Source: DATAAP01 sp041690495 (GTDB taxonomy: Bacteria; Pseudomonadota; Alphaproteobacteria; CACIAM-22H2). Taken from it: DNA of 64,000 nucleotides. The number at the start of each line of letters is the position of its first letter. Position 1 is the stretch's first letter. This document shows, in pieces, positions 52,103 through 60,331 of the stretch. Where the stretch lies: contig JAWLHE010000001.1 in assembly GCA_041690495.1 (NCBI GenBank), forward strand, positions 558,001 to 622,000, given 5' to 3'. Below the pieces are notes generated by a model. It was not told the DNA's origin and did not search any database. It saw nothing but the letters and a program-made list of their open reading frames with translations. A program made the position numbers and the translations under genes.

Positions 52103-53815
52103 ATGACCACGACCACACGCGGAAACCAGCTCACCGGCGCCGAGGCGTTCGTGCGCATGCTGCAGCTTCACGACGTCAAGTACATCTTCGGCCTGTGCGG
52201 CGACACCAGCCTGCCGCTCTACGACGCGCTCTACCGGCTCGATCACGGCATGACGCATATCCTGACGCGCGACGAACGCTCGGCGGCGTATATGGCCGAC
52301 GGCTATGCGCGGGTCAGCGGCAAGGTCGGCATCTGCGAGGGCCCGAGCGGCGGCGGCGCCACCTACATCCTGCCCGGGGTGGTCGAGGCGAATGAATCCT
52401 CCATTCCGATTCTCGCGGTGACGACGGACGTGTCGGTGAGCTCGCGCGGGCGCTTCACGCTGACCGAGCTCGACCAGGAGGCGCTGTTCCGGCCGCTGTC
52501 GAAATGGAACCGCGTCATCGATCGCGCCGCCGACATCCCGAAGACCCTGCGCGCCGCATTCACCCACATGACCACCGGCAAGCCGGGGGCGGCGCATCTC
52601 GGCCTGCCGTTCGACGTGCAGAAGGATCCGGTCGACGAGACCGAGGTGTGGGCCGACAAGGCGCTCGGCCGCTATCCGTCGCGCCGTGCGGGGCCGGACC
52701 CGCTTGCGGTCGCCGCGGCGGCGGAGCTGCTCGCCGCGGCCAGGAGCCCCGTGATCATCTGCGGCGGCGGCGTCGTGATCGCCAATGCCGAGCCCGAGCT
52801 GCAGGCGCTGGCCGAGACATTGGGTGCGCCGGTCGCGACCACGATCAGCGGCCAGGGCAGCATCGCCGACTCGCACCCGCTCGCGGTCGGCGTGGTCGGC
52901 AGCAACGGCGGCACGCCGGCGACGCGGTCGATCGTCGAGCGCGCCGACCTGGTGATGTTCGTCGGCTGCCGCGCCGGCTCGGTGACGACCGAGCGCTGGC
53001 GCTATCCGGCACCCGGCAAGACGAAGATCGTCCATGTCGACGCCGATCCGTCGGTGATCGGCGTCAACTACCGGACCGACGCGGCGATCGTCGGCGATGC
53101 GAAGCTGTGCCTCGAGGCGCTCGCCGCGACGTTGACGATGTACCGGCCCGACCTGACGAAGCGCGGCATCAGGGCCGAAGACATCGCCGCCGCGCGCAAG
53201 CAGAAGTTCGAGGCGTTCCGGGCGCTGGCCGCCTCGAACGAGACGCCGATCCGACCCGAGCGCGTCGTCGCCGAGCTGCAGGCGGTGCTGCCGCGCGATG
53301 CCGTCATCGTCGCCGATCCCGGCACGCCGTGCCCGTACTTCTCGGCCTACTACGAGCTGATGGAGACGGGGCGGCACTTCATCTCCAACCGTGCGCACGG
53401 CGCGCTCGGCTACTCGATGGCGGCGGCGGTGGGCGCCCATTACGGGCGGCCGGACGCGAAGGTCGTCTCGGTGATGGGCGACGGCAGCTTCGGCTTCACC
53501 GCCGGCGAGATGGAGACGATCGTCCGCCTCAAGGTGCCGCTGACCATGGTCGTCATCTCCAACAGCGTCTACGGCTGGATCAAGGCCGGGCAGAAGAGCG
53601 GCTTCAACCAGCGCTACTTCTCGGTCGATTTCAGCCGCACCGACCACGCGCGCGTCGCCGAGGCGTTTGGCGTCAAGGCGTGGACCGTCAAGGATCCCGC
53701 CGATCTCAGGAAGACGCTCAAGCAGGCAGTCGAGCATGGCGGTCCCACCCTGGTCGACGTGATCTGCCAGCCGCTGCATGAGGCCAAGGCGCCGGTCTCG
53801 GAGTGGGTCGCGTGA
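52103..53815 (+). CDS. Thiamine diphosphate-dependent enzyme (acetolactate synthase-like)
   Basis: A 570-residue three-domain enzyme. The activating glutamate is in TRDERSAAYMADGYAR, the middle FAD/nucleotide-like domain includes CGGGVVIANAEPELQAL, and the ThDP motif is GDGSFGFTAGEMETIVRLKV ending in SN. It is a decarboxylase, carboligase or related enzyme of the POX family; close relatives include acetolactate synthase-like proteins of unknown substrate. It follows the FAD/[2Fe-2S] gene by 55 bases and precedes the racemase-like gene by one base. I infer that it cleaves a 2-oxo acid made from the dehydrogenated substrate. Confidence 0.88.
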   Translation: MTTTTRGNQLTGAEAFVRMLQLHDVKYIFGLCGDTSLPLYDALYRLDHGMTHILTRDERSAAYMADGYARVSGKVGICEGPSGGGATYILPGVVEANESSIPILAVTTDVSVSSRGRFTLTELDQEALFRPLSKWNRVIDRAADIPKTLRAAFTHMTTGKPGAAHLGLPFDVQKDPVDETEVWADKALGRYPSRRAGPDPLAVAAAAELLAAARSPVIICGGGVVIANAEPELQALAETLGAPVATTISGQGSIADSHPLAVGVVGSNGGTPATRSIVERADLVMFVGCRAGSVTTERWRYPAPGKTKIVHVDADPSVIGVNYRTDAAIVGDAKLCLEALAATLTMYRPDLTKRGIRAEDIAAARKQKFEAFRALAASNETPIRPERVVAELQAVLPRDAVIVADPGTPCPYFSAYYELMETGRHFISNRAHGALGYSMAAAVGAHYGRPDAKVVSVMGDGSFGFTAGEMETIVRLKVPLTMVVISNSVYGWIKAGQKSGFNQRYFSVDFSRTDHARVAEAFGVKAWTVKDPADLRKTLKQAVEHGGPTLVDVICQPLHEAKAPVSEWVA

Positions 53816-53816
53816 G

Positions 53817-54578
53817 ATGAGCGGTGTCCGTGTCGCGAAGGGCGGCAAGGCGGTTTACGGGGCGCGCCTCGGCATCCTGATGCTCGAGGCGCGGTTTCCG
53901 CGCATTCCCGGCGACATGGGCAACGCGCTGACCTGGCCGTTTCCGGTTCTCTATCGCGTGGTGCGCGGCGCCTCGCCGCGCCGCGTGGTGATGGAAGGCG
54001 CCAGCGGGCTGCTCGACGCCTTCCTCGCCGCGGCCGGCGAGCTGGTCGATCTCGGCGCCGACGGCATCACCACCAATTGCGGTTTTCTCTCCATCTATCA
54101 GGCCGAGCTGGCGCAGCGCTGCCGCGTGCCGGTTGCTACCTCGTCGCTGATGCAGGTGCCGCTGGTGCAGGCGACGCTGCCGCCGGGCAAGCGCGTCGGC
54201 ATCATCACCGTCAATGCGCAGGCGCTGTCACCGGCGCATCTCGCCGCAGCCGGCGTGCCGGCCGACACGCCGGTCGCCGGTACCGAAGGCGGGCGCGAGC
54301 TCACCCGCGTCCTCATCAACAACGAGCCGGCGCTCGACGTGGCGGCCGCGGCGCGCGACATCGTCGATGCCGGCAGGGCGCTGGTCGCGAAGCACCCCGA
54401 GGTGGGCGCCATAGTGCTCGAATGCACCAACATGTGCCCCTACGCGGCCCTGTTGCGCGACGAGATCGGCCTGCCGGTCTACGACATCTACAGCTTCATC
54501 ACCTGGTTCCATGCGAGCCTGAGCCCGCGTGCGTTCGGGCCGCCGGCGGACCGTGCCACGCTCCTGCCGGCGAACTGA
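53817..54578 (+). CDS. Aspartate/glutamate racemase superfamily protein
   Basis: A 253-residue protein of the Asp/Glu/hydantoin racemase fold. The two catalytic cysteine positions are visible: GITTNCGFLSIYQ near residue 86 and VLECTNMCPYAALL near residue 205. Superfamily enzymes racemise amino acids and hydantoins, isomerise maleate or decarboxylate arylmalonates. The start ATG follows the ThDP-enzyme stop by one base, so co-translation is likely. In this cluster an epimerase step that presents the right enantiomer to the dehydrogenase is the simplest role. Confidence 0.82.
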   Translation: MSGVRVAKGGKAVYGARLGILMLEARFPRIPGDMGNALTWPFPVLYRVVRGASPRRVVMEGASGLLDAFLAAAGELVDLGADGITTNCGFLSIYQAELAQRCRVPVATSSLMQVPLVQATLPPGKRVGIITVNAQALSPAHLAAAGVPADTPVAGTEGGRELTRVLINNEPALDVAAAARDIVDAGRALVAKHPEVGAIVLECTNMCPYAALLRDEIGLPVYDIYSFITWFHASLSPRAFGPPADRATLLPAN

Positions 54579-54687
54579 TCCCGGGCACGCTGTCGCCGTT
54601 TCAGTCTGATGTGCGGCTCCATCCCGATCGTTGCTTCGCGCCCGTTCAGGCGCCAACATTCTTGCCTCACGGATGGGGAAGGGTGCC

Positions 54688-55116
54688 ATGGAATGGACCG
54701 GCGGCTGTCTGTGCGGCGCGGTGCGCTATCGCGCCGGCGCCAACCCGATCCGGGTCGTAAGCTGCCACTGCGGCATGTGCCGCCGCCATTCCGGTGCAGC
54801 CTTCCTGACCTTCGTTCATTTCCCGATCGTGTCGTTCGAATGGGCCGGCGCGGAGCCGGCGCGCTACCGCTCGTCCGAAGAGGCGGAACGCGGCTTCTGC
54901 CCGACCGGCGGCAGCACGGTGTCGATGCATGAAGCGGTACTCCCCGACCGGGTCCAGGTGACGCTCGGCAGCCTCGACAACCCGTCCGCCGTCCGCCCGG
55001 ACGACCATGTCTGGACCGAGAACCAGCTGCCGTGGCTCAGGATCGACGACGAACGTCCGCGCTTCCGGCGCTCCAGCACCGCCGTGCCGTCGCGGGCCAG
55101 AGGAGAGGGCGAATAG
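54688..55116 (+). CDS. GFA/CENP-V family protein with an incomplete zinc site
   Basis: A 142-residue protein starting MEWTGGCLCGAVRYRAG, the standard opening of glutathione-dependent formaldehyde-activating-like proteins. The first zinc pair (CLCG) and the CHCGMCRRHSGAAF block are intact. The third element normally reads GFCPxCGS; here it is GFCPTGGST, so one expected zinc cysteine is missing. The VWTENQLPWLRI motif at the end is normal. An earlier ATG at 54673 is possible. Function of the family is uncertain. Confidence 0.8.
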   Translation: MEWTGGCLCGAVRYRAGANPIRVVSCHCGMCRRHSGAAFLTFVHFPIVSFEWAGAEPARYRSSEEAERGFCPTGGSTVSMHEAVLPDRVQVTLGSLDNPSAVRPDDHVWTENQLPWLRIDDERPRFRRSSTAVPSRARGEGE

Positions 55117-55258
55117 AGACGGCGCTTCGCGGCATGCGCGGTGAAGCGCATCGTGAAACAGCCAAGCTGCTGAAATCCAAGGACAGTTACCGGGCTGCTT
55201 CCCTGCTTCAGGCGGATCTGCAGTTCGCCTCCTGTCCCGTGGAGGAGGAATGGAAACG

Positions 55259-55290
55259 AAAAAGCCCGCCGGTCCTGCGACTCGGCGGGC
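55259..55290 (-). terminator. Rho-independent terminator on the minus strand
   Basis: Minus-strand reading: GCCCGCCG, 11-base loop, CGGCGGGC (55264-55271 with 55283-55290), then TTTTT (55263-55259). It ends the transcript of the two small genes at 55382-55730, supporting their reality. It also gives the 265-base gap before them a purpose; nothing else is seen there. Confidence 0.8.
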
Positions 55291-55381
55291 GCGCTCGTCC
55301 GGCCGTGAGTCCGCCTGAAAGGCCGGGCTCCGTCAAGGGGGCCGTTGCCGGAAAAGCACGCAGAAGACTCTTTGCTTGAAC

Positions 55382-55546
55382 CTACTGGCGCGGCGGAGTG
55401 ACCGGGGCGCTTTCGGCATCGAGCATGTCGGCCATCGCCTCGAAAGCCTCGGCCAGCTCGGCCACCGTGGAGCGCTCGCGATGGCTGCACGTGCTGGCAT
55501 AGGCGCGGCACTCGGCCGCCCAGGCGCGCAGGTCAGCGCGATCCAC
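55382..55546 (-). CDS. Hypothetical 54-residue protein
   Basis: A GTG-started frame beginning VDRADLRAWAAECRAY and ending VTPPRQ. Composition is acidic and alanine-rich and predicts one helical hairpin (STVAELAEAFEAMADML). The start lies inside the last codons of the upstream 65-residue gene (14-base overlap), and a strong terminator follows about 90 bases later. No family recognised. The codon pattern and context are the only evidence. Confidence 0.5.
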   Translation of the reverse strand: MDRADLRAWAAECRAYASTCSHRERSTVAELAEAFEAMADMLDAESAPVTPPRQ

Positions 55547-55730
55547 GGCCCATCCTGCGGGCGCTCTTCTCCGAGGCGAGCCGCGCCTGAAGCCGCGTGA
55601 GCCGCGCCTCGTATTGCCGGGCGAGGCCGAGCAGGCGGTCGGCCGGCTTGCCGGCGCTGATGGAGCGCGCGTGGCGGCGATATTCCTCCGCCTTGCCGCG
55701 CAGATAATCGATTGCGAGAGTCCGGGTCAT
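55533..55730 (-). CDS. Hypothetical 65-residue helical protein
   Basis: It starts MTRTLAIDYLRGKAEEYRRHA and is highly charged and helical, with heptad-like spacing (LLGLARQYEARLTRLQARLA), so a short coiled coil is likely. AGAGGG lies five bases before ATG 55730. Similar small helical proteins with a YRRxA pattern occur in alphaproteobacteria but I know no function. It overlaps the next small gene by 14 bases and is preceded by a GC-rich palindrome. Confidence 0.6.
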   Translation of the reverse strand: MTRTLAIDYLRGKAEEYRRHARSISAGKPADRLLGLARQYEARLTRLQARLASEKSARRMGRGSR

Positions 55731-55749
55731 CTTCGCCCTCTCAGGAAAG

Positions 55750-55775
55750 GCGGACCCGCCCCGGGGCGGGCCCGC
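55750..55775. terminator. GC-rich palindrome after the AraC gene, possible weak terminator
   Basis: GCGGACCCGCCCC pairs with GGGGCGGGCCCGC (one mismatch) with no loop bases. On the minus strand it is followed only by CTTTCC, so termination would be weak. It lies between the AraC gene and the two small genes. Confidence 0.35.
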
Positions 55776-55910
55776 AAGTGTCGGGCTTGAGAAGGAAACC
55801 TCGCAGCCCGCGGGGAGGTGAACGGCGAGTGCTTCCTGCTCACGAACAAGAAGTATAACGCGCGCCGCCGTCGGGATTCCCCCGGAGGTTTTTCAAGAAT
55901 CGCCGATAAT

Positions 55911-56498
55911 TCACGTGCGCCGCCTGGAGCCATGCGCTTGTGCGCGGAAAGTGCGCGGCGTTACGCCGAATCGCTTGCGGAAAGCCGTGGCGAAATGCGC
56001 CTGACTGGAGAAGCCGAGCCGGCGCGCGATTTCAGCGAATGCGAGCGTGTCGCCGGCAAGCAGGGCGCGCGCCTTGGCGAGGCGGCGCTCCCGGAGATAG
56101 GCATGGGGCGCGACCCCGGTGCTGCGCCGGAACAATGCCGTGAAGTGGCTCGGGCTCATGCGGGCCACCTCGGCGAGTTGCCGCACGCTTATGGACTCGC
56201 CGAGATGCGCATCGATATAGGCCGTCACGCGGCGCAGCCGCCCCGTCGGCATGCCGGCGGAAGGCCTGGCGGCCGAAGCTTCGGGACCGTCGTTCGCTGT
56301 GTGAACCGGCGCGTCCGGCGCCTGGGACGATGGGGGCCGACGGTGGAAAAGAAGTGCGTTGGCTTGCACGGCATCGGCAAGGTGCTTCCGACCGGAAACG
56401 ATCGCCGCATGATGCTCGATGCCCGATCGCCCGCGGGCGAACTGTCCGCGCAGTCGCGCGGGCCGCGGCCGCTTCGCGCCGCGACGAGCGTCTGGCAT
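55911..56498 (-). CDS. AraC family transcriptional regulator (DNA-binding domain)
   Basis: The C-terminal 100 residues are a complete AraC HTH: VTAYIDAHLGESISVRQLAEVA, MSPSHFTALFRRSTGVAPHAYL, and LGFSSQAHFATAFRKRFGVTP. The N-terminal part is short, basic and low-complexity, with no cupin or other sensor. Starting at the ATG at 56498 it has 195 residues; the frame is open to 56621. It may be a stand-alone regulator of the downstream genes or a gene whose sensor domain has been lost. Confidence 0.8.
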   Translation of the reverse strand: MPDARRGAKRPRPARLRGQFARGRSGIEHHAAIVSGRKHLADAVQANALLFHRRPPSSQAPDAPVHTANDGPEASAARPSAGMPTGRLRRVTAYIDAHLGESISVRQLAEVARMSPSHFTALFRRSTGVAPHAYLRERRLAKARALLAGDTLAFAEIARRLGFSSQAHFATAFRKRFGVTPRTFRAQAHGSRRRT

Positions 56499-56642
56499 GG
56501 CGTAAATCCCGGCTAGGGGGTGTGATCCTCCCCCTATACCGCTGCGACCGCGTACCGGAGTGTGATTTGTTCCGGGACAATATTGCGACGCAGTCGCCGC
56601 TGCGCTTTGCGCCGTGCGCACAGCGAACGCGCAGGCCGCGCG

Positions 56643-57242
56643 TCAGTCCTGCATCAGCGCGCGATCGAGGAAGTCGAGCCGGTCCTGGCCCCAGAACGGC
56701 TCGCCGCGATAGACGTAGGTCGGCGAGCCGAACACGCCGCGCGCGATCGCATCCGCCGAATTGCGGTTGAATTCGGCGAGCGTCTTGGGCGCGTCCTCCG
56801 CGGCGAGCAACGCGGGTCCGTCCAAGCCGTTCTCGTTGGCGATCGCCTCGCGCACCGCGGGGTCGCGGATGTCGCGTTCCTCGGCCCACAGCGCGCGCAG
56901 GATCGCGTGCGACAGCAGCATCGCGTCAAGGCCGAGCGCCTGTGCGGCGATTACCATGCGCGCGGCCGCACGGTTGTCGGTGGGATAGTGGGCCGGCTTG
57001 AGATTGAGCTTCATGCCGAGATATCTGCGCCAGCGGTCGAGCTCGGCCGCATGATAGTCCTGTCGCGGCTGCGGCCGGGAGCGCAGCGAGATGCCGCCTG
57101 TCGCCTCGGTCACGACCAGCCATTCATAGGGGCGCAGCACCAGCCGCGCGCGATTGCGGCGCACGATGTCCTGCAGCCGCGGCCCTCCGAAATACGCCCA
57201 AGGCGAGGACAGCACATAGAAGCATTCGACGGTCTTGGTCAT
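56643..57242 (-). CDS. DsbA-fold 2-hydroxychromene-2-carboxylate isomerase family protein
   Basis: A 199-residue protein of the kappa-GST/NahD group. It opens ECFYVLSSPWAYFGGPRLQ with the active-site serine turn, has the helical insert in the middle (LDAMLLSHAILRALWAEERD), and ends with GVFGSPTYVYRGEPFWGQDRLDFL, containing the cis-Pro loop. NahD isomerises a naphthalene-pathway intermediate with glutathione; many homologues have unknown substrates. Start ATG 57242 is preferred over 57290. It lies upstream of the AraC gene on the same strand. Confidence 0.85.
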   Translation of the reverse strand: MTKTVECFYVLSSPWAYFGGPRLQDIVRRNRARLVLRPYEWLVVTEATGGISLRSRPQPRQDYHAAELDRWRRYLGMKLNLKPAHYPTDNRAAARMVIAAQALGLDAMLLSHAILRALWAEERDIRDPAVREAIANENGLDGPALLAAEDAPKTLAEFNRNSADAIARGVFGSPTYVYRGEPFWGQDRLDFLDRALMQD

Positions 57243-57385
57243 GATTCGCTCCGGGACCGCGGAAAGCGGTTCGAGCGCAGCCGTAACCATGCCTCACGCG
57301 AGTGTCAATGCGAGGCTTTGCGTATTTCTCCCGCGGCGGCGCAGCTGGCGTTTTCCCCGCCGGCGCCGGTGCAGTCACCCGACGA

Positions 57386-57823
57386 TCAGCAGCGCCGCCG
57401 GCAGCAGCGCCAGGGTCGAGGATTGGGGCACTGGCACGACGACGTCGGAGCCTGCGATAGCGTAGCCGCATCTGCATGGCCTTGTTTCTGCCGTGTCGCG
57501 TTCTGCTCGGTCAGCGCGTGACTGATGACCTCATCTCGCTTCGCAAGACCCTGCTGGGTGGCGTCGACGGTCTGCTCCGTCAGGTCAGTGACCTGATCGA
57601 TCAGGCCCTGCAGGATATCCTTGGCAAGGCCCATGGCCGTATCGATGAACTCCTGGATGCCGGATCTTCTCTCTCCAAGGGCCTGCTTGTGCGCAACCAG
57701 ACCGGCCTCCCGCGCCTCGGCTACCTGCTTGAGCGCTCGCGCCTCGTCCGCGATCGCAGCGTATTCGGCGACCAACAATTGATTTTCATCGCTTGGTTCG
57801 CAGTAGTTCTTCCCGGACATCAT
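57386..57823 (-). CDS. Hypothetical helical protein, doubtful C terminus
   Basis: A 145-codon frame. Residues 10-110 are uniformly helical and charged (NQLLVAEYAAIADEARALK, LIDQVTDLTEQTVDATQQ), as in a coiled coil or an apolipoprotein-like membrane-surface protein. The last 30 residues (Ser, Cys, Pro, Arg-rich) look non-native, so a frameshift or late erosion is possible. The ribosome site is weak. A mirror-image frame exists on the other strand but reads less naturally. Confidence 0.4.
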   Translation of the reverse strand: MMSGKNYCEPSDENQLLVAEYAAIADEARALKQVAEAREAGLVAHKQALGERRSGIQEFIDTAMGLAKDILQGLIDQVTDLTEQTVDATQQGLAKRDEVISHALTEQNATRQKQGHADAATLSQAPTSSCQCPNPRPWRCCRRRC

Positions 57824-57929
57824 CCCGGTGGGAAGATCTACGGACGAGTTCCGCCGCTACCGGAGGCAGCGGCTTTCATTGCCCGTCGAGGGGCATTGCG
57901 AACCGTCCCGTGCCGCGCTCAGATGATGC

Positions 57930-59213
57930 ATGTCCATTGAAGATCTCTTCCAGCGCCTGAGTGTGTCGCTCGCCATCGGCCTGCTGATCGGGCTCGAGCG
58001 CGGCTGGCAGGCGCGGAACGAGGCGGAAGGCAAGCGCACGGCGGGCCTGCGCACCTTTGCGCTGACCGGCCTGCTCGGCGGCACGGCCGCCGCGCTCGCC
58101 TCGCTGACCGGTCCCGCTGTGCTCGGCCTCGCCTTTGTCGGCTTCACCGCCGTCTTCGCCGCTTTCTCGTGGATGGAGGCGCGGTCCGAGAACAGCTACA
58201 GCGTTACCAGCGTGGTCGCGGGGATGCTGACCTTCGCGCTCGGGGCCTATGCCGCGCTCGGCGAGCTGCAGGTTGCGATCGCGGCGGCGGTGGCGGCGAC
58301 CCTGCTGCTCGCCTTCAAGCCGACGCTGCACGGCTGGATGCGCCGCCTCACGCCCGAGGAGATCCGCGGCGCCCTCATCCTGCTGGCAATGACGTTCCTG
58401 CTGCTGCCGGTGCTGCCGGACCGCACGATCGATCCGTGGGATTCGCTCAACCCCGCCCGGATCTGGACGTACGCGATCCTGATCGCCGCCCTGTCCTTCG
58501 CCGGCTATGTCGCGGTGCGCGCGATGGGCGACCAGGCGGGAATCCTGGTCGCGGCGCTCGCCGGCGGGCTCGCCTCGTCGACCGCCGCGACGCTCACCTT
58601 CGCGCGGCTGGCGCAGGAGCAGCGCGACCAGCCGGGGGCCGGGCCGCTGCTCGCGGGCGGGGCGCTGCTGGCGGGGGCGGTCATGTTCGCGCGCATCCTC
58701 GTCATTACGGGCGCCATCAATGCCGCCCTGATTCCGCATCTCGCCGCGCCGCTCGGCGCCGCCGGCGCGGTGTTTCTCGTGGCGGGCCTGCTGCTGGTCT
58801 GGCGGCGGCGCAGCGAGCACGACGGTCATGCCGGGCTGAAGCTCAGGAGCCCGTTCGAGCTCGGCACGGCGCTCAAGCTCGCCGCATTCATCGCCGTCAT
58901 CTCGGTGGTGTCGAAGATCGTCTCGGGCGCGGTGGGCGAGGCCGGCGTGCTCGCCGTCGCCGCGGTCTCGGGGCTGGCCGATGTCGACGCGCTGACCCTG
59001 TCGATGGCGCGGCTCGCCCCCGACGGCATCGCGCCGACCACGGCGGCCGTCGCCATCGGCGTCGCGGCGGCCGTCAACACCGCCGTCAAGGCGGCCATCT
59101 CCGGCGTCGCCGGCACCGTGCGGATGGGCGCTATCGTCGGCGCCGTCAGCGCGCTTGGCGTGGCCGCCGCGGCGGCGGCGTTCGCGGCGTTCGAATGGAA
59201 CGGCTGGTTCTAG
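57930..59213 (+). CDS. MgtC/SapB N-terminal and DUF4010 membrane protein
   Basis: A 427-residue membrane protein with about twelve hydrophobic segments. It opens with the MgtC motif LAIGLLIGLERGWQAR and GLRTFALTGLLGG; the C-terminal half is DUF4010 (AGGLASSTAATLTFARLA, LVITGAINAALI, SGLADVDALTLSMARLAPDG). Family members are thought to be ion or small-solute transporters or regulators; the substrate is unknown. It is monocistronic and ends 100 bases before tRNA-Leu. Confidence 0.88.
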   Translation: MSIEDLFQRLSVSLAIGLLIGLERGWQARNEAEGKRTAGLRTFALTGLLGGTAAALASLTGPAVLGLAFVGFTAVFAAFSWMEARSENSYSVTSVVAGMLTFALGAYAALGELQVAIAAAVAATLLLAFKPTLHGWMRRLTPEEIRGALILLAMTFLLLPVLPDRTIDPWDSLNPARIWTYAILIAALSFAGYVAVRAMGDQAGILVAALAGGLASSTAATLTFARLAQEQRDQPGAGPLLAGGALLAGAVMFARILVITGAINAALIPHLAAPLGAAGAVFLVAGLLLVWRRRSEHDGHAGLKLRSPFELGTALKLAAFIAVISVVSKIVSGAVGEAGVLAVAAVSGLADVDALTLSMARLAPDGIAPTTAAVAIGVAAAVNTAVKAAISGVAGTVRMGAIVGAVSALGVAAAAAAFAAFEWNGWF

Positions 59214-59245
59214 TTCCGGGTGCGGAACCGGCGGCGGCCGCGCGG

Positions 59246-59273
59246 TTGACCCTTCGCCACGCTTCTCTATGAT
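59246..59273 (+). promoter_or_regulatory. Promoter of tRNA-Leu
   Basis: TTGACC (59246-59251), 16-base spacer, TATGAT (59268-59273): near-consensus sigma-70 elements, with predicted start near 59280, about 33 bases before the mature tRNA. Confidence 0.65.
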
Positions 59274-59312
59274 GCGCCCGCCGTTCGCGCGCCCGCGCGA
59301 CATCGCTCGAGT

Positions 59313-59398
59313 GCCCCACTGGCGGAACGGTAGACGCGGCAGACTCAAAATCTGTTGCCCGCAAGGGCGTGCTGGTTCAAGTCCGGCGTGGGGCACCA
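59313..59398 (+). tRNA. tRNA-Leu (anticodon CAA)
   Basis: Acceptor stem GCCCCAC/GTGGGGC closes the molecule; the anticodon loop CTCAAAA gives anticodon CAA at 59346-59348, reading UUG. A long variable arm (TGCCCGCAAGGGCG) marks a class II leucine tRNA. The T arm has GGTTCAAGTCC, and the 3' CCA is encoded. Total 86 bases. Confidence 0.95.
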
Positions 59399-59646
59399 GA
59401 AATCAGATCATTGGCTTAGGGAAATCGTCTGCGGAGTTCGGCCCGAGCGAAGCCGTCGCTGGTAACAACCCGGTAACAGCTACCCAGCTTGTAGAATGGC
59501 GTTCCATCCGACGCAAGAACGCGGTCGCCATCAAGGCTGCCGGGGAGAAGGTGAGCGAGGCCTTCAACTCGGCGGTGGAGAGGATCAAGGCCGAAGAGGA
59601 CAGCAAGCCGGTCTATGAGGATGACGTGTTCGAGGTCGTCGTCTAG
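59399..59646 (+). pseudogene. Gene remnant directly after tRNA-Leu
   Basis: A frame that enters from the tRNA and ends at 59646 encodes a plausible helical, acidic tail (NAVAIKAAGEKVSEAFNSAVER, then YEDDVFEVVV). There is no ATG; the nearest start is GTG at 59551, leaving 31 residues. It reads like the 3' end of a gene whose front was lost at the integration site. No family recognised. Confidence 0.3.
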
Positions 59647-59794
59647 GTCGACAGGAAGAAGGATGCCCAGCGATGCTGACCGGTTCTGGCGTCCGCCGCA
59701 TTAACTGTGTCTCTGGACCGCTTCCGTCGCTGTGTCCAAATCCCAGGCTTCGGGATACAATTCTACCGTGGGTTGAAACCACGCAAGGAAGGGA

Positions 59795-60331
59795 ATGATG
59801 AGGTTTCGCAACCTCGTGATCGACGGCGGCTTGATCGTGTGGCTGTTCGCCGATGTCCTTGGGCTCGGCATCAGCCAAGCGCGGGCACAGCAGCCCGACA
59901 TGAAGGTTCTGGTCAAGCAGTCGATCGAATGGATCGCCCAGAACAGCGACTATCGCGACGTCGAGCCGCCGCGCAACTGGGCGCAGCTCGATGAGCAGGC
60001 GATGGCCAACGAGACGGTCAAGCGCAGGATCGATCCGAGGACCACGGCATTCTACGAATGCTCGTCTCAGACGATGTTCTTCAGGAGCGACATCGACCTG
60101 ACGCGCGTCGCCGTCCAGTCCTCGGTTCTGCATGAGACGGTCCACCATGCGCAGTGCGTGAACCACAGGCTGCGCGGCGATCTCTGCGGGATGGAGCGCG
60201 AGGCATACGGGCTGCAGGCCAGGTGGCTCAGGGCGCAGGCCGCGAAGTACAGCAGCGAAGCGGACCGCCGCTGGGTGCTCGACTACGCCGACGGGCGCGA
60301 GCGCGAGGCAGCACGCGCCTGCAACCGCTGA
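59795..60331 (+). CDS. Secreted HExxH-type putative metallopeptidase-like protein
   Basis: A 178-residue protein. An N-terminal hydrophobic signal (LVIDGGLIVWLFADVLGLGISQARA) ends at a good cleavage site. Residues near 110 read VLHETVHHAQC, a HExxH zinc-binding motif followed by a second histidine. It has several cysteines that could form disulfides (YECSSQ, AQCVN, DLCGM, RACNR). AGGAAGGGA precedes ATG 59795. Related small secreted proteins occur in Rhizobiales as uncharacterised families. It lies between the tRNA end and its repeat, so may be cargo of a former element. Confidence 0.65.
   Translation: MMRFRNLVIDGGLIVWLFADVLGLGISQARAQQPDMKVLVKQSIEWIAQNSDYRDVEPPRNWAQLDEQAMANETVKRRIDPRTTAFYECSSQTMFFRSDIDLTRVAVQSSVLHETVHHAQCVNHRLRGDLCGMEREAYGLQARWLRAQAAKYSSEADRRWVLDYADGREREAARACNR

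Noticed and set aside
57476..57940. A plus-strand 154-codon frame opposite the hypothetical gene at 57386-57823
   Set aside because: It reads less naturally, overlaps the next gene's start and has no supporting ribosome site or domain.
59155..59646. A 163-codon protein reading through tRNA-Leu
   Set aside because: The first two thirds are antisense-free shadow of the DUF4010 gene end and the tRNA itself. Only the last part may be a gene remnant.
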